Shown here piece by piece: positions 25,401-36,619 of a stretch of DNA of 64,000 nt. Where the stretch lies: the NCBI RefSeq assembly GCF_003610405.1, contig NZ_RAQC01000001.1, positions 2,294,001 to 2,358,000 of the forward strand, in the 5' to 3' direction. The DNA is from Microbacterium sp. AG238 (GTDB lineage Bacteria; Actinomycetota; Actinomycetes; Actinomycetales; Microbacteriaceae). The position numbers and the translations under genes were made by a program. Position 1 is the stretch's first letter, and each line of letters opens with the position of its first letter. Under the pieces are notes generated by a model. That model was not told where the DNA came from and made no database searches. It worked only from the letters and a program-made list of their open reading frames with translations.

Positions 25401-25433
25401 TTTGTTGACGTAATAGACAAATCGACTTACGCT
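25401..25433 (+). promoter_or_regulatory. xylA promoter with XylR-type operator
   Basis: TTGACG (25405-25410) and TACGCT (25428-25433) are spaced by 17 bp. TTTGT (25401-25405) and ACAAA (25417-25421) are inverted around the -35 box, resembling the TTTGTT/AACAAA half-sites of XylR ROK operators. Repressor binding would cover the -35 region. Confidence 0.7.
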
Positions 25434-25465
25434 GAGCCCGCAGCAATCGAAGCGAAGGAGCACGC

Positions 25466-26653
25466 ATGCGCACCCCGACCCCGGCCGACAAGTTCACGTT
25501 CGGCCTCTGGACCATCGGCTACAACGGCACCGACCCGTTCGGCGGCCCGACCCGTCCGCCCCTCGACGTCGTCCACGCGGTCGAGAAGCTCGCCGAGCTC
25601 GGGGCCGCAGGACTGACGTTCCACGACGACGACCTGTTCGCGTTCGGATCCAGCGACAGCGAGCGGCAGACGCAGATCGATCGCCTCAAGGGCGCGCTCG
25701 CCGACACCGGTCTGACCGTTCCCATGGTCACCACCAACCTCTTCAGCGCTCCCGTCTTCAAGGACGGCGGCTTCACCTCGAACGACCGTGCGGTCCGCCG
25801 CTTCGCCATCCGCAAGGTGCTGCGGCAGATCGACCTCGGCGCCGAGCTCGGCGCCGAGACCTTCGTCATGTGGGGCGGCCGCGAGGGGGCAGAATACGAC
25901 TCCGCGAAGGACGTCCGCCAGGCGCTCGAGCGCTACCGCGAGGCCGTCAACTTCCTCGGCGACTACGTCGTCGAGAAGGGCTACAACCTGCGCTTCGCGA
26001 TCGAGCCGAAGCCGAACGAGCCGCGCGGCGACATCCTGCTGCCGACCGTCGGTCACGCGCTCGCCTTCATCGAGTCGCTCGAGCGTCCTGAACTCGTCGG
26101 GCTGAACCCCGAGGTCGGGCACGAGCAGATGGCGGGGCTGAACTTCGCGGCCGGCATCGCGCAGGCCCTGTACCACGGCAAGCTCTTCCACATCGATCTC
26201 AACGGTCAGCGCGGCATCAAGTACGACCAGGACCTCGTGTTCGGTCACGGTGACCTGCACAACGCGTTCGCCCTCGTGGACCTCCTCGAGAACGGCGGCC
26301 CGAACGGCGGCCCGGCGTACGACGGACCCCGTCACTTCGACTACAAGCCGAGCCGCACCGAAGACGAGACCGGCGTCTGGGACTCCGCTGCCGCGAACAT
26401 GCGCACCTACCTGCTGCTCAAGGAGCGGGCCGCGGCGTTCCGCGCCGACCCCGAGGTCCAGGAGGCGCTCGAGGCCGCCCGCGTTCCCGAGCTGGCGCAG
26501 CCGACGTTCGGCGAGGGGGAGAGCTACGACGACTTCGTCGCCGACCGCTCGGCCTACGAGGACTTCGACACCGACGCCTACCTCGGCGGCAAGGGCTTCG
26601 GGTTCGTCCGTCTGCAGCAGCTCGCGACCGAGCACCTGCTCGGTGCGCGCTGA
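25466..26653 (+). CDS. xylA: Xylose isomerase
   Basis: A 395-residue class I xylose isomerase converting D-xylose to D-xylulose in the cytoplasm. Catalytic His53 in TFHDDD and D56 are present, as are the metal ligands E180 and K182 in [20 protein letters not shown], and HIDLNGQ with KYDQD. Length fits the actinobacterial type. GAAGGAG precedes the ATG. It is followed 47 bp later by xylulokinase and preceded by the divergent ROK repressor. Confidence 0.96.
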   Translation: MRTPTPADKFTFGLWTIGYNGTDPFGGPTRPPLDVVHAVEKLAELGAAGLTFHDDDLFAFGSSDSERQTQIDRLKGALADTGLTVPMVTTNLFSAPVFKDGGFTSNDRAVRRFAIRKVLRQIDLGAELGAETFVMWGGREGAEYDSAKDVRQALERYREAVNFLGDYVVEKGYNLRFAIEPKPNEPRGDILLPTVGHALAFIESLERPELVGLNPEVGHEQMAGLNFAAGIAQALYHGKLFHIDLNGQRGIKYDQDLVFGHGDLHNAFALVDLLENGGPNGGPAYDGPRHFDYKPSRTEDETGVWDSAAANMRTYLLLKERAAAFRADPEVQEALEAARVPELAQPTFGEGESYDDFVADRSAYEDFDTDAYLGGKGFGFVRLQQLATEHLLGAR

Positions 26654-26700
26654 CGCCTGAGCGCGACGAGCCCCGCAACGCGAGAGAGAAGGATGCCGGC

Positions 26701-28017
26701 ATGACGCTGGTCATGGGTGTCGACTCGTCGACCCAATCGTGCAAGGTCGTGATCGTCGACGCCGACACCGGTCGGGTCGTCCGGGAGGGGCGTGCGCCCC
26801 ACCCGGACGGCACGAGCGTCGACCCCGAAGCCTGGTGGGCTGCGCTGCAGGCTGCCGTCGAGCTCGCGGGCGGGATGTCCGACGTCGCGGCGTGGTCGAT
26901 CGGCGGTCAGCAGCACGGTCTCGTCGCGCTCGACGAGCAGGGGGCGGTCGTGCGCGACGCCCTGCTGTGGAACGACACGAGGTCGGCGCAGGCGGCATCC
27001 GATCTCGTGGCCGAGTTCGGCGCCGAGCGCCTCGCCGAACGCACCGGGCTCGTCCCGGTCGCCTCGTTCACGATCAGCAAGCTGCGATGGCTGCGCGACC
27101 ACGAGCCGCAGAACGCTGGGCGCACGGCGGCGGTGGCGCTGCCGCACGACTGGCTGACCTGGCGGCTGCGCGGTTTCGGCCCCGCCGCCGACGGCTCAGC
27201 CGGGGCCGCGGTTCTCGGCGAGCTCGTCACCGACCGTTCCGACGCGTCGGGAACCGGGTACTGGAGCGCCGTCACGGGTGAATACGACCGCGAGCTTCTC
27301 GTGTCGGCCCTCGGACACGACGTCGTCGTGCCGCGGGTGCTCGCCGCCGACGAATGGGTCGAGGACAGGGCTGGCCGGCGGGTCGCCGCGGGTGCCGGCG
27401 ACAATGCGGCATCCGCTCTCGGCGTCGGCGCGGGCCTCGGCGACGTCGTCGTCTCGATCGGCACGTCCGGCACCGTCTTCGCAGTGAGCGACACGCCCGC
27501 GATCGATGCGACCGGAACCGTCGCGGGCTTCGCCTCGGCAGACGGTCACCATCTGCCGCTCGTGTGCACGCTCAACGCGGCACGCGTGCTCGACGTGGTC
27601 GCGGCGTTGCTCGGGGTCGACCACGACGGGCTGTCGCAGCTGGCGCTGTCGGCCGATCCCGGTGCGGGCGGGCTGACCCTCGTGCCGTACTTCGAGGGTG
27701 AGCGCACCCCGAACCTGCCGGACGCGACGGCTGTGCTGAGCGGGATGACGCTGGCCTCCACCACCCGCGAGAACCTCGCCCGCGCCGCGGTGGAGGGGAT
27801 GCTGTCCGGGCTCGGCGCCGGGCTCGACGCCCTGCGCGATCAGGGGGTACCGCTGCGCCGGGTGCTCCTGGTCGGCGGGGGAGCGCGGTCGGCGGCCGTG
27901 CAGCAGATCGCTCCCGCGGTCTTCGGTCTCGACGTCGAGGTTCCCGCCCCGGGCGAATACGTCGCGCTCGGCGCGGCCGAGCAGGCCCGCCGCGTCGTCG
28001 CGGCGGATGCCGGCTAG
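26701..28017 (+). CDS. xylB: Xylulokinase
   Basis: A 438-residue FGGY-family kinase phosphorylating D-xylulose to xylulose 5-phosphate. Visible motifs: [15 protein letters not shown] (phosphate loop), [10 protein letters not shown] (substrate site), catalytic D234 in [17 protein letters not shown] and [13 protein letters not shown]. It is co-oriented with xylA at 47 bp. No xylose transporter gene lies nearby. The 3' end is five bases from the convergent SDR gene. Confidence 0.95.
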   Translation: MTLVMGVDSSTQSCKVVIVDADTGRVVREGRAPHPDGTSVDPEAWWAALQAAVELAGGMSDVAAWSIGGQQHGLVALDEQGAVVRDALLWNDTRSAQAASDLVAEFGAERLAERTGLVPVASFTISKLRWLRDHEPQNAGRTAAVALPHDWLTWRLRGFGPAADGSAGAAVLGELVTDRSDASGTGYWSAVTGEYDRELLVSALGHDVVVPRVLAADEWVEDRAGRRVAAGAGDNAASALGVGAGLGDVVVSIGTSGTVFAVSDTPAIDATGTVAGFASADGHHLPLVCTLNAARVLDVVAALLGVDHDGLSQLALSADPGAGGLTLVPYFEGERTPNLPDATAVLSGMTLASTTRENLARAAVEGMLSGLGAGLDALRDQGVPLRRVLLVGGGARSAAVQQIAPAVFGLDVEVPAPGEYVALGAAEQARRVVAADAG

Positions 28018-28023
28018 ACCGCC

Positions 28024-28869
28024 TCAGACGTGGTCGCGCCAGGAGTGCTTCGGCTCGTACCCCAGGAGCCGCCGCGCCTTCTCCGTCGAGAAGAGCGACC
28101 GGTTCGTGCCGAGCTCGCCGCGGACCTCGACGTCGGGGAAGACCTCGGACACGAGCTCCGCGTTCGGGCGTGACATGACGGTGTCGGCGGCTGCGATGAG
28201 GAACCGGTCGAATCCCGCCGGCGCGTTCTCGAGTGCACGCATCACGGCCTGGGCGCCGTCGCGTGCGTCGATGTAGCTCCACACGTTCCACTTGCGGCGC
28301 ACCGGGTCGGCGTCGAAGGAGGGGAACTCGGCGTAGTCCTCGGGAACCATGACGTTCGAGAACCGCAGCGCCGTGATCGACAGGCCCGGGTGCCAGCGCA
28401 CGAGCTCGATCGCGAGCTGCTCCTCGAGGTGCTTCACGAGCGAGTACACCGACTCGGGGCGCGCGGGGTACTCCTCGTCGACGGGGATGTACGGCGGCGG
28501 AACGTCGAACGGCAGTCCCTGCACCGTCTCGCTCGAGGCGTACACGATCCGGTCGATGCCGAGTCGTGTCGCGGCGTGGAAGACGTTGAAGGTCGCGGCC
28601 ATGTTGTTGTGGAAGGTCGCGATGTCGGGACGGATACCGGGGGCCGGGACCGCGCCGAGGTGCACGATCGCGTCGACGCCGTCGTGGCGGTCGCCCACCG
28701 AGCCGAAAGCGTCGACGACCTGGCCGTAGTCGGTCAGGTCGATCTGCACGAACGCGGGCCCGCGCGTGCCGACGACGTCGAAGCCGATGACCTCGTGGCC
28801 CGCCGCCGTGAGCTCACGAGCGACGACCGTGCCGAGTTTTCCCGATGATCCCGTCAGTGCGATCCGCAT
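28024..28869 (-). CDS. NAD(P)-dependent epimerase/dehydratase (extended SDR)
   Basis: A 281-residue extended short-chain dehydrogenase. TGSSGKLG (residues ~6-13) is the nucleotide-binding loop, LGAVPAPG and YASSETVQG follow, and YSLVK gives the catalytic Tyr-Lys pair. Close relatives act on uronates or nucleotide sugars; the substrate cannot be set here. It converges on xylB and may belong to pentose or uronate use. GACGCT lies six bases before the ATG at 28869, pointing to a leaderless start. Confidence 0.82.
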   Translation of the reverse strand: MRIALTGSSGKLGTVVARELTAAGHEVIGFDVVGTRGPAFVQIDLTDYGQVVDAFGSVGDRHDGVDAIVHLGAVPAPGIRPDIATFHNNMAATFNVFHAATRLGIDRIVYASSETVQGLPFDVPPPYIPVDEEYPARPESVYSLVKHLEEQLAIELVRWHPGLSITALRFSNVMVPEDYAEFPSFDADPVRRKWNVWSYIDARDGAQAVMRALENAPAGFDRFLIAAADTVMSRPNAELVSEVFPDVEVRGELGTNRSLFSTEKARRLLGYEPKHSWRDHV

Positions 28870-28922
28870 GAGAACAGCGTCGCACACGGTGGTGCACCCG
28901 GGGGCGGCTAGGCTCGTTCCTC

Positions 28923-29462
28923 ATGGCTGCCGGGGCGACGATCCACACGTTCGATGCGACGCTCGCAGACGTCGACCGCGGCGTGTACGAGTCGTTCGCG
29001 CTGCGCCTCGCGCGGCATCCCTCCGAGACGGATGCCTTCATGCTCACCCGGTTGCTCGCCTACTGCCTCGAGTACGAGGAGGGCATCGATTTCACCGAGG
29101 GCATCGCCGCGAAGGACGAGCCGGCCGTGCTCGTCCGCGACCTGACCGGATCGATCGTCGCCTGGATCGAAGTGGGGGCGCCGGATGCCTCACGGCTGCA
29201 CCTCGGCAGCAAGCAGGCCGACCGCGTCGCGGTGTACACGCAGCGCAACCCCGGACCGATCGTCGCGGCGTGGGCGGGGAAGAAGATCCACCGCGTCTCG
29301 GACATCGCCCTGCACAGCTTCGAGCCGGGCTTCATCGACACCCTCGTCACGGCCCTCGACCGCCGCAACACCGTGACGGTCTCGGTCACCGAGCGGCACC
29401 TCTACGTCGAGCTCAACGGTGTGACCGCCGAGTCCGACGTCATCACTCAGCCGGCCGGCTGA
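28923..29462 (+). CDS. yaeQ: YaeQ family protein
   Basis: A 179-residue YaeQ protein, a family with a nuclease-like fold of uncertain role. Family landmarks are present: ATIHTFDATLADVDRG, LARHPSETDAFMLTRLLAY, GIAAKDEPAVLVRDLTG and WIEVGAPD. A -10-like TAGGCT lies eight bases before the ATG. The 3' end overlaps the convergent membrane-protein gene by 16 bp. Confidence 0.9.
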   Translation: MAAGATIHTFDATLADVDRGVYESFALRLARHPSETDAFMLTRLLAYCLEYEEGIDFTEGIAAKDEPAVLVRDLTGSIVAWIEVGAPDASRLHLGSKQADRVAVYTQRNPGPIVAAWAGKKIHRVSDIALHSFEPGFIDTLVTALDRRNTVTVSVTERHLYVELNGVTAESDVITQPAG

Positions 29463-30322
29463 CCCGTGGCGCCGTCGGGCGCCTCCGGGGCCGCGGAGGA
29501 CGTCGGGGCCTCCGACACGAACACGTCGACGCCGGCATCCGTCAGCACCAGCTGCATCGCGGTGCCGATGGGGTAGCGGGCGAGGAGATCCTCGGGCTGA
29601 TCATCGCGAACGACGAAGGAGACGGCAGCGGGGAACGCGCCGGCGGAGCAGCCCTGGTCCATGAATCCCGACCAGGAGTCGCTCGTCGACGACTCGACGT
29701 CGGCGACCCGCGTGACGATGACGCAGGACTCGGACTCGCTCTCGTCGAGCGACCAGAAGCTGGGGGTCTCGAACACGGCGAGTCCCAGGAAGGGCTCGAA
29801 CGACCGGCCCTCGCGGTTCCGGTCGTAGCCGCCGAAGAACTCCGGCAACTCGGCCCCCGTCGGCAGCAGCGTCGTGACGTGCGAGACGCGCGCGTCCGGC
29901 GGCAGCGCCGTCGCGGTCGAGGCGCTGCGCGCCGTCGCGAACGCCGTGACGCCGACCGCGAGGGCTGCCACGGCGACGAGCGACCCGGCCCACATGAGCA
30001 GGGGTCGCGGCCGTCGCGCGCGAGGGACCGTCGGGTCCGCGGCGCCATTCCCGGACTCGTGACCCCCGGACCCGTGCCCCTGGGACTCGTCGTCCCGCGT
30101 CTCGTCGGACCGGACCGCTGACGTGTTCGGCACCGTGTCGATGATCGGCGGCAGCTCCGGCTCCAAGGCGGGCGTGTGCGCCTGCGGCAGCCGACGTACG
30201 CGTTCGCGTTCCTCGAGCTCGGCCAGTCGTGCCAGTGCCACCGGGTCGTCGGCGATGTCGCCGCCCGGCGCGTAGGCGCGGTTGCGGAGGGCTCGAAGCT
30301 CGGCGGCAACTCCCTCGTCCAT
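29447..30322 (-). CDS. Single-pass membrane protein with extracytoplasmic domain
   Basis: A 291-residue protein. The first ~105 residues are cytoplasmic, charged and Gly/Ser-rich (MDEGVAAELRALRNRAYAPG), one helix follows (PLLMWAGSLVAVAALAVGVT), then a ~155-residue outside domain (FGGYDRNREGRSFEPFLG; two cysteines, one in ESCVIVTRV, one in DQGCSAGAF). The layout resembles anti-sigma or envelope regulators, but no such domain is recognised. CACGAT is six bases before the ATG at 30322. Confidence 0.72.
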   Translation of the reverse strand: MDEGVAAELRALRNRAYAPGGDIADDPVALARLAELEERERVRRLPQAHTPALEPELPPIIDTVPNTSAVRSDETRDDESQGHGSGGHESGNGAADPTVPRARRPRPLLMWAGSLVAVAALAVGVTAFATARSASTATALPPDARVSHVTTLLPTGAELPEFFGGYDRNREGRSFEPFLGLAVFETPSFWSLDESESESCVIVTRVADVESSTSDSWSGFMDQGCSAGAFPAAVSFVVRDDQPEDLLARYPIGTAMQLVLTDAGVDVFVSEAPTSSAAPEAPDGATGQPAG

Positions 30323-30415
30323 CCTTGAATCGTGGCACATCCCGCCACCCGCGGGGGCGGTCGCCCGGTCGTGCGGCGTCGACTCCGGCGGGGCGGCTCC
30401 GTTAGCATTCCAACC

Positions 30416-32758
30416 ATGGCACCCCTGCGCGCGCCGGTGCGCCTGGACCGCCCACGTCTGCTCTCGGCGCTTGCGTCGCCCGCGCCCCTGGTCGCTCTGC
30501 TCGGTCCGGACGGCGCCGGCGCGAGCACGCTGCTGCGCCAGTTCGCAGAGGAGCGTGACGACGTCACGTGGGCCGGCGACGGCCGCATCCCCGACGTGGT
30601 CTCGCGCACGCTCGTCATCGACGACGGCGACGCCCTCGCGCCCGACGCCTGGGAGCGGGTGCGGCAGCTGCGCATCACCCGGCCCGATCTCGTCGTTCGG
30701 CTCGCCGTACGCAGCGCCCGCGCTGTTCCGCTGGCCTGGGACGTGGAATGGGTACGCGATCTCGCCTTCACGCTCGACGAGACGATCGCCTACGTCGCCG
30801 CGCGCGACTCCCACCTGAATCCCCGCACCGTGCAGCTGGTGACGGGCGGACTCCCCGCGGCCGTCGTCGCGGTCGTCGAGGCGAACGTCGTCGACGCCGA
30901 TGCGGTTCGACTCGTGCTCGCGCGCCTCGCGCCGCATCCGCTGCCGGCCTCGGCCGCCGCCCTGGCGGTGCCCGAGTTCCTCACACCCGCGCTCGCCGCC
31001 CAGCTCGGCGGCGACGACGCCGTCATCGAGCGGGCCGAGCGGGCGGGGCACGGCGAATGGCGCACCGACGACGGCACGCTGATCTTCGCGCTCACGGCGC
31101 CGATCCGTGCCGCGACGCTTGCGGCGACGCCCATTCCCGAGGGCGAGCAGCGCGCGATCCGCCACCGCGCCGCCCGTGCGCTGCTCCAGGAAGGCTCGGG
31201 GCTCGGCGCGCTCGTGGAGGGCGCCGCTGCGGACGCCCTCGACATCGTCGACGCGGCCCTGCGCCGCGACGGGCTCAAGCTGCTCTGGGGCAACGGCCCC
31301 CGCATCGCCGCGGCGCTGCGTCCGATCCCGCTGCTGCAGCTGCGGCGCTGGCCTGTTATCGCCCTGGCGCAGGCCCTCATCCTCAATGCCCGCCGGGAAC
31401 ACAAGGTCCGCGCGGCCGAGCTGCTGGGCGTCGCGCTGCTCGGAGTCCAGACGGGCCAGAGCGAACCGGCCGACCGTGCCCTGCTGCGCGTCGTCGAGTC
31501 GGTCGCGCGCCGGCTCACCGGCGTCGGCGACCGCGGTCTGCGCGCTGCCCGCGCGGCCGCGCGCGTCCTCGACGAGCTGCCCGCAGCCGAGCTCGAGCAG
31601 TTGCGGGGGCTTCGCGGCGATCTGCACGCCCACGCGGCGATCAGCCTGCTGTACGGGGGTGACGACGAGGCGGCGGTCGAACAGTTCGAACAGGCGCTCG
31701 CGACGGCCGTGCGACCGAGCGTCGAACTCGTCGCGTACGGCGGCCTGGCCCTCGTCCACGCCAAGATAGGCGATCTTCCGGCGGCGCAGACCTGGGCGGC
31801 GCAGGCCACCGGACGTCCCTGGCCGGACGACATCCTCAACGAGTATCAGGGCAGCATGCTGTGGATCGCCGAGAGTCAACTCGCGCTCGAACGCGGCGAC
31901 GTCGGCGCCGCGGAGGCTGCGATCGCCCCGATCTGGCCGATCATCGACACCATCGAGCATTGGTCGGCGATCGCCATGGTGCGCGCATGGACCGACGTCT
32001 CCGCCGGTCGCCCCCACGAGGGTCTCGAGCGGCTGCGCGCGCTGCGCAGTCGTCGTGGACGACGGATCGCGTCCGGTTCGCCGGCCGCGCGCGTGCTCGA
32101 CGCCACCGAGAGCGCCCTGGCGCTCGCCGCGGGCGACCTGGTGTCGGCGCGCCGGCTCACCTCGCGTCCGTCCGACGTCCCCGAGGTGATGCTCGCCGCC
32201 GCCCGCGTCGCGGTCTTCGACCGTCAGCACGAACGTGCGCTGAAGCTCCTCAACGCCGTCGCGGCGCGCACTCCACGACAGCGGACCGAGTCCGCGGCGC
32301 TCGAGGCGATCCTGCTCCACCGGGTGGGCCGGGCCGTCGACGCCCGCACCCTCGCCCAGCGTGCGGGCACGCTCGCTCGCACCTACGGTCTGCGCACCCC
32401 GTTCCTCGTCATCCCCGCCGACGAGCACGATCTCTTCGCGGGCGAGGTCGACGACGTGCCGGCGCCGATCACGGTCGCGGGGGTCGCCCCGCAGCTCACG
32501 GCGCGGGAGGCTGTCGTCGCCCGTCACCTCGTCGACACCGCGAGCGTCGAGGAGATCGCCGCGCGCTTACACGTCTCGGTCAACACCGTGAAGTCGCAGC
32601 GTCGCTCGCTGTACCGCAAGCTCGGCGCATCGTCGCGCGAGGAGGCGATCGCGGCCGCCCTCGCCTACGGTCTCCTCACCGGTGTCGACCCCACGCGGGC
32701 GATCACCGCGGTCGATGCCAGCGCCGCCGACGCGGCCAAGACGAACAGGACGCCGTAG
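30416..32758 (+). CDS. Large LuxR-type ATPase regulator
   Basis: A 780-residue regulator. Near the N terminus GPDGAGAST (residues 30-38) is a Walker A loop and TLVIDDGDAL a Walker B strand. A long helical, TPR-like middle follows (GGDDEAAVEQFEQALA, LVHAKIGDLPAAQTWA). The last ~70 residues are a LuxR helix-turn-helix (LTAREAVVARHLVDTASVEE, LHVSVNTVKSQRRSLYRKLG). This is the STAND/LAL architecture of signal-integrating activators. The ATG at 30416 is preferred over upstream starts because it opens the conserved region and has TAGCAT seven bases before it. Its last 94 bp overlap the convergent MFS gene. Confidence 0.85.
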   Translation: MAPLRAPVRLDRPRLLSALASPAPLVALLGPDGAGASTLLRQFAEERDDVTWAGDGRIPDVVSRTLVIDDGDALAPDAWERVRQLRITRPDLVVRLAVRSARAVPLAWDVEWVRDLAFTLDETIAYVAARDSHLNPRTVQLVTGGLPAAVVAVVEANVVDADAVRLVLARLAPHPLPASAAALAVPEFLTPALAAQLGGDDAVIERAERAGHGEWRTDDGTLIFALTAPIRAATLAATPIPEGEQRAIRHRAARALLQEGSGLGALVEGAAADALDIVDAALRRDGLKLLWGNGPRIAAALRPIPLLQLRRWPVIALAQALILNARREHKVRAAELLGVALLGVQTGQSEPADRALLRVVESVARRLTGVGDRGLRAARAAARVLDELPAAELEQLRGLRGDLHAHAAISLLYGGDDEAAVEQFEQALATAVRPSVELVAYGGLALVHAKIGDLPAAQTWAAQATGRPWPDDILNEYQGSMLWIAESQLALERGDVGAAEAAIAPIWPIIDTIEHWSAIAMVRAWTDVSAGRPHEGLERLRALRSRRGRRIASGSPAARVLDATESALALAAGDLVSARRLTSRPSDVPEVMLAAARVAVFDRQHERALKLLNAVAARTPRQRTESAALEAILLHRVGRAVDARTLAQRAGTLARTYGLRTPFLVIPADEHDLFAGEVDDVPAPITVAGVAPQLTAREAVVARHLVDTASVEEIAARLHVSVNTVKSQRRSLYRKLGASSREEAIAAALAYGLLTGVDPTRAITAVDASAADAAKTNRTP

Positions 32759-33849
32759 GACCCGGAGCCGACGAACAGCACGAGCCCTGCGATCGCCGGC
32801 GCGAGCGTCTGCGGCACGATCGTCGCGAGCCCCAGCAATCCGAGATCTCGCCCGGAATCGCCGGCCGACGGCAGGACGTCGATCATGAGGGCCAGATCCG
32901 CCGCCAGGTACACCCCACGGGCGGCCCCGCCGATGACGGCGAACGCCACGAGACCGGCGACGCTGGGCGCGGCGAGAGGGATCAGGAGGGATGCCGCCAG
33001 GACCGCGCTCGCCGCGACCACCCAGGGCACGCGGCGCCGGATCCAGAGTGCGCCGGCCACGGACCCGCCGACGAGGCTGACGATGTGCAGGCCGATGACG
33101 AGGCTCGCGGTGCGGCCGGCCTCCTCGACGGAGGCGCCCGTGAGGTCCATCACGATGTACAGCAGGTACCCCATCACCAGCTGATGCCCCAGCACGAGGA
33201 AGAACCGTGCGGTGAAGACGAGCCGGAGGTCGCGCGACGCCCACGCCTCTCGGACGGGCAGTCGAGCGGCCCTCGGGGCGTTGGAGCGGTCGGGGTTCGC
33301 GGCCACGAAGAAGACCGCGGCGATCATCAGCCCGGCCGCCAGCGCGATGTACACCAGCGGCGCATGGGCGACGCCGAGACCGGCGCCCGCTGCGCCGGCG
33401 GCGAGTCCGCCCGCGGCGCCCATGCCGAAGAAGGCCGCCGCCCGGGGTCGCCGCGACGGTTCGACGCGGTCGGCCAGCACCGCGTCGAGCGGAGCCTCTA
33501 ACACGTTCAGGAGCGGCTGCAGCACCAGCCACCCCACGGCGACGGCCCAGACCGACTCGGCGTGGCCCAGCACCACCATCACGGCGGCGCTGCCGGCAGC
33601 GCCCGCGAGGATCCAGGGTGCCCGCCGTCCCCAGCGCGAGCGCGTCCGGTCCGACGCTGCACCCGCCAGCGGATGGACGACGAGGGTCAGCAATGACGAC
33701 GCGGTGAGCACGACAGCGAGGACGGCGTCCTTATGGGCGGGGTCGGCGCGGGCGATCTGGGCGGGGACGAGTACTCCCGCGACGCCGCCGTAGACGGCGT
33801 TCAACGCCAGAGCAGCGATCAGCAGCGACCAGAGGAGCCGGGTGTGCAC
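32665..33849 (-). CDS. MFS transporter
   Basis: A 394-residue major-facilitator protein with 11-12 predicted helices. The loop 2-3 motif appears as [18 protein letters not shown], and [20 protein letters not shown] is a matching second-half signature, resembling sugar/cation symporter-type MFS proteins. The GTG at 33849 has CAGAAT six bases upstream, the leaderless pattern. The C-terminal 94 bp lie opposite the LuxR-type gene. Substrate unknown. Confidence 0.83.
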   Translation of the reverse strand: MHTRLLWSLLIAALALNAVYGGVAGVLVPAQIARADPAHKDAVLAVVLTASSLLTLVVHPLAGAASDRTRSRWGRRAPWILAGAAGSAAVMVVLGHAESVWAVAVGWLVLQPLLNVLEAPLDAVLADRVEPSRRPRAAAFFGMGAAGGLAAGAAGAGLGVAHAPLVYIALAAGLMIAAVFFVAANPDRSNAPRAARLPVREAWASRDLRLVFTARFFLVLGHQLVMGYLLYIVMDLTGASVEEAGRTASLVIGLHIVSLVGGSVAGALWIRRRVPWVVAASAVLAASLLIPLAAPSVAGLVAFAVIGGAARGVYLAADLALMIDVLPSAGDSGRDLGLLGLATIVPQTLAPAIAGLVLFVGSGSYGVLFVLAASAALASTAVIARVGSTPVRRP

Positions 33850-34019
33850 CAGAGCATTCTGGTGCGCGAGGACCGGTCGCGCGAAGCCGGGATGAAATGC
33901 GAGGTGAAGTTCCCGGTTTTCACGCGTCAGCGACGGGTGGTTGCCGCCAGGGTCGAGCGGATGCGCATTCGCTGCGCTCTCACAGTCGCTGCCCGAGCGC
34001 TGTGCCCTTTACCCGAAGG

Positions 34020-36611
34020 ATGACCGTGAAACACCTGCGCCCAGATTCACCGCCGCCGCCGCGACGACGTCGCGCCCGTACCGTTGCGAGAGGCGTGCTC
34101 GCGGCAGCCCTCTCGTCGGCCCTCGCTCTCGGCGGCGCGGTCGGCGCGCAGGCCGTCGAGTCCGACGTGCCGCCGTCGACGAACCCCGCGCTGAGCGAGC
34201 ACTGCCAGATGAACATCGCCATCAGCGTCGACTTGTCCAATTCGGTGACCGACACGCAGCTCGCGCAGACCCGCTCCGAGCTGGCCGGACTGGCGCAAGC
34301 GCTCGAGGGCTATCCGCTCCAGCTCGCCGTACACAACTTCGCTTCCAACGCTCCCGCCACCAGCGGCCCCTCGAACAGCCCGCTGCCCCTGACGTCGCTC
34401 GCCGACGAGGCCGGAGTCGACGCCGTCGGCGCCTACGTCAACGGCATCCAGCGTCCGGCGAGCGCTCAGGGCGGCACGAACTGGGATCGCGGCGTCGCCG
34501 CCGTCGCCGCGTCGCCAGAGGCCTACGACGCGTTGATCTTCCTCACCGACGGCAACCCGACCCAGTACGGCAGCCCGGCACGGGGACCCGGAAACAGCAC
34601 CGACCGCGCCGTCATGGACGCTTCGGTCCGCAGCGCGAACGAGCTCAAGGCGACCGGCACCCGCATCGTCCCGATCGGCGTGAGCGACAACCTCTCGGGC
34701 CAGGCGCTGGCCGATTTCCGTGAGCACATCCGGCAGGTCTCCGGGCCGACGGAGGGCTCCGACTACTACATCGCCGGGTTCTCCGCCCTGCAGCGCACGC
34801 TGATCGACATCGTCAACGCCAACTGCGTCTCGATCTCTCTCGAGAAGACCGGCGTGCTGGCGACCGGCGACCGCGGCGTCGCGGGAGACACCGTCGACTA
34901 CGCCTTCACCATCACGAACGACGGCGGCGTGACGCTCACCGATGTGACGCTCGCCGACCCCAAGCCCGGCCTCTCGTCGATCCGTTTCGGCGCATGGCCC
35001 GGTGCCCCCGGTGTGCTCGACCCCGGCCAGTCGGTGACGGCGACCGCGACGTACACGGTGACGGATGCCGATGTCGCGGCGGGCAGCATCGAGAACGTCG
35101 CGACCGTGACCGGGACCCCGCCGGCCGGTGACCCCGTGTCGGATGACGCGCCCGCACTGGTCGCACTCCCCGACCCGGTTCCCGCGATCTCGCTCGAGAA
35201 GAGCGGCGCCCTCGACGGCGATGAGATCGCGTACACGTTCACCGCGACCAACATCGGCGACGTGACTCTGACGAAGGTGTCGATCGCCGATGCCCTGCCG
35301 GGTCTGTCCGAGATCTCGTACGGTGCGTGGCCCGGTGCTTCGGGCGTGCTGGCCCCCGGCCAGTCGGTCACCGCGACGGCGACCTACGCCCTGACGCAGG
35401 CCGATCGCGACGCGGGTGTCGTCGAGAACACCGCCACCGTGGTCGGCACCCCGCCGACCGGTGACCCCGTGACCGACGAGGACGACGTCGACGTTCCCGT
35501 GCCGCAGGCACCCGGCATCCTGCTCGAGAAGACCGGCGCGCTCGAGGGAGACGTCGCGACGTACACCTTCGTCGTCCGCAACGCCGGAGACGTCACGCTT
35601 CGCGACGTGTCCGTCACCGATGCCCTCCCGGGGCTGTCGGCGGTCGTCTACGGGGCGTGGCCGGAGGCCGAGGGCGTGCTGGCCCCGGGCCAGTCGGTCA
35701 CCGCGACGGCGACGTACACGCTGACGCAGGCCGACCGCGACGCGGGTGTCGTCGAGAACACCGCGACCGCGACAGGCACCCCGCCCGTCGGCGACCCGGT
35801 CACCCACGACGACGAGGTCGAGCTGCCGGTCGCGCAGACTCCCGGCATCGCGCTGGTCAAGACCGGCGTCCTCGAGGGCGGCGAGCTGACCTACACCTTC
35901 ACGGCGACCAACATCGGTGACGTGACCTTGACGGACGTCGCGATCGCCGACGAGCTGCCGGGTCTCTCCGACCTCTCCTACGGTGCCTGGCCCGCTGAGG
36001 CGGGCGTGCTCGCCCCGGGTGAGTCGGTGACGGCCACCGCGACCTACACGCCGACGCAGGCCGACCGCGACGCGGGAGTCGTCGAGAATACGGCATCCGT
36101 CACCGGCACCCCGCCGACCGGAGACCCGGTGAGCGACGAGGACGAGTTCGACCAGCCGCTGCCGCAGGGGCCCGCGATCGCGCTGACGAAGAGCGGTGAG
36201 CTCGACGGCGACCGCATCCGCTACACCTTCACGGTGACGAACACCGGCGACGTCACGCTCCGTGACGTGGCTGTGCGAGACGGGCTGAGCGGACTGTCGG
36301 AGATCGTGTACGGCGCCTGGCCGGGGGTGCAGCACGTGCTCGCGCCCGGTGAGTCGGTGACCGCGACCGCCGTGTACACGGTGACCGCAAGCGATCGCGC
36401 CGCCGGTGGCGTGACCAACACCGCGACCGTCACGGCGACGCCGCCGACCGGAGACCCGGTGACGGATGACGACACCGTCCGCACCGCGGTGGGTGCGCTC
36501 GCCGCGACCGGAGCGGGCAGCGAGCAGCTGATGCGGCTCGCGCTGTTCGGTGGACTGACGATCGCGCTCGGCGCGGCGGCCGTGGTGCTGCGCCGCCGGA
36601 CGCGCGCCTGA
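34020..36611 (+). CDS. von Willebrand factor A/DUF11 surface protein with LAATG sorting signal
   Basis: An 863-residue exported protein. A signal peptide ends at GAQA (residue 45). A von Willebrand A domain follows with an intact metal site: D71-L-S73-N-S75, T153 and D177 (LTDGNP). Five ~110-residue DUF11-like repeats come next (each with [22 protein letters not shown] and GTPPxGDPV or variants), then LAATG (827-831), a membrane helix and a basic tail, a class E sortase signal. GAAGG lies right before the ATG, so a GTG two codons later (34026) may be the true start. Likely a ligand-binding adhesin or pilus-tip-like protein. Confidence 0.87.
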   Translation: MTVKHLRPDSPPPPRRRRARTVARGVLAAALSSALALGGAVGAQAVESDVPPSTNPALSEHCQMNIAISVDLSNSVTDTQLAQTRSELAGLAQALEGYPLQLAVHNFASNAPATSGPSNSPLPLTSLADEAGVDAVGAYVNGIQRPASAQGGTNWDRGVAAVAASPEAYDALIFLTDGNPTQYGSPARGPGNSTDRAVMDASVRSANELKATGTRIVPIGVSDNLSGQALADFREHIRQVSGPTEGSDYYIAGFSALQRTLIDIVNANCVSISLEKTGVLATGDRGVAGDTVDYAFTITNDGGVTLTDVTLADPKPGLSSIRFGAWPGAPGVLDPGQSVTATATYTVTDADVAAGSIENVATVTGTPPAGDPVSDDAPALVALPDPVPAISLEKSGALDGDEIAYTFTATNIGDVTLTKVSIADALPGLSEISYGAWPGASGVLAPGQSVTATATYALTQADRDAGVVENTATVVGTPPTGDPVTDEDDVDVPVPQAPGILLEKTGALEGDVATYTFVVRNAGDVTLRDVSVTDALPGLSAVVYGAWPEAEGVLAPGQSVTATATYTLTQADRDAGVVENTATATGTPPVGDPVTHDDEVELPVAQTPGIALVKTGVLEGGELTYTFTATNIGDVTLTDVAIADELPGLSDLSYGAWPAEAGVLAPGESVTATATYTPTQADRDAGVVENTASVTGTPPTGDPVSDEDEFDQPLPQGPAIALTKSGELDGDRIRYTFTVTNTGDVTLRDVAVRDGLSGLSEIVYGAWPGVQHVLAPGESVTATAVYTVTASDRAAGGVTNTATVTATPPTGDPVTDDDTVRTAVGALAATGAGSEQLMRLALFGGLTIALGAAAVVLRRRTRA

Positions 36612-36619
36612 CCACGACT

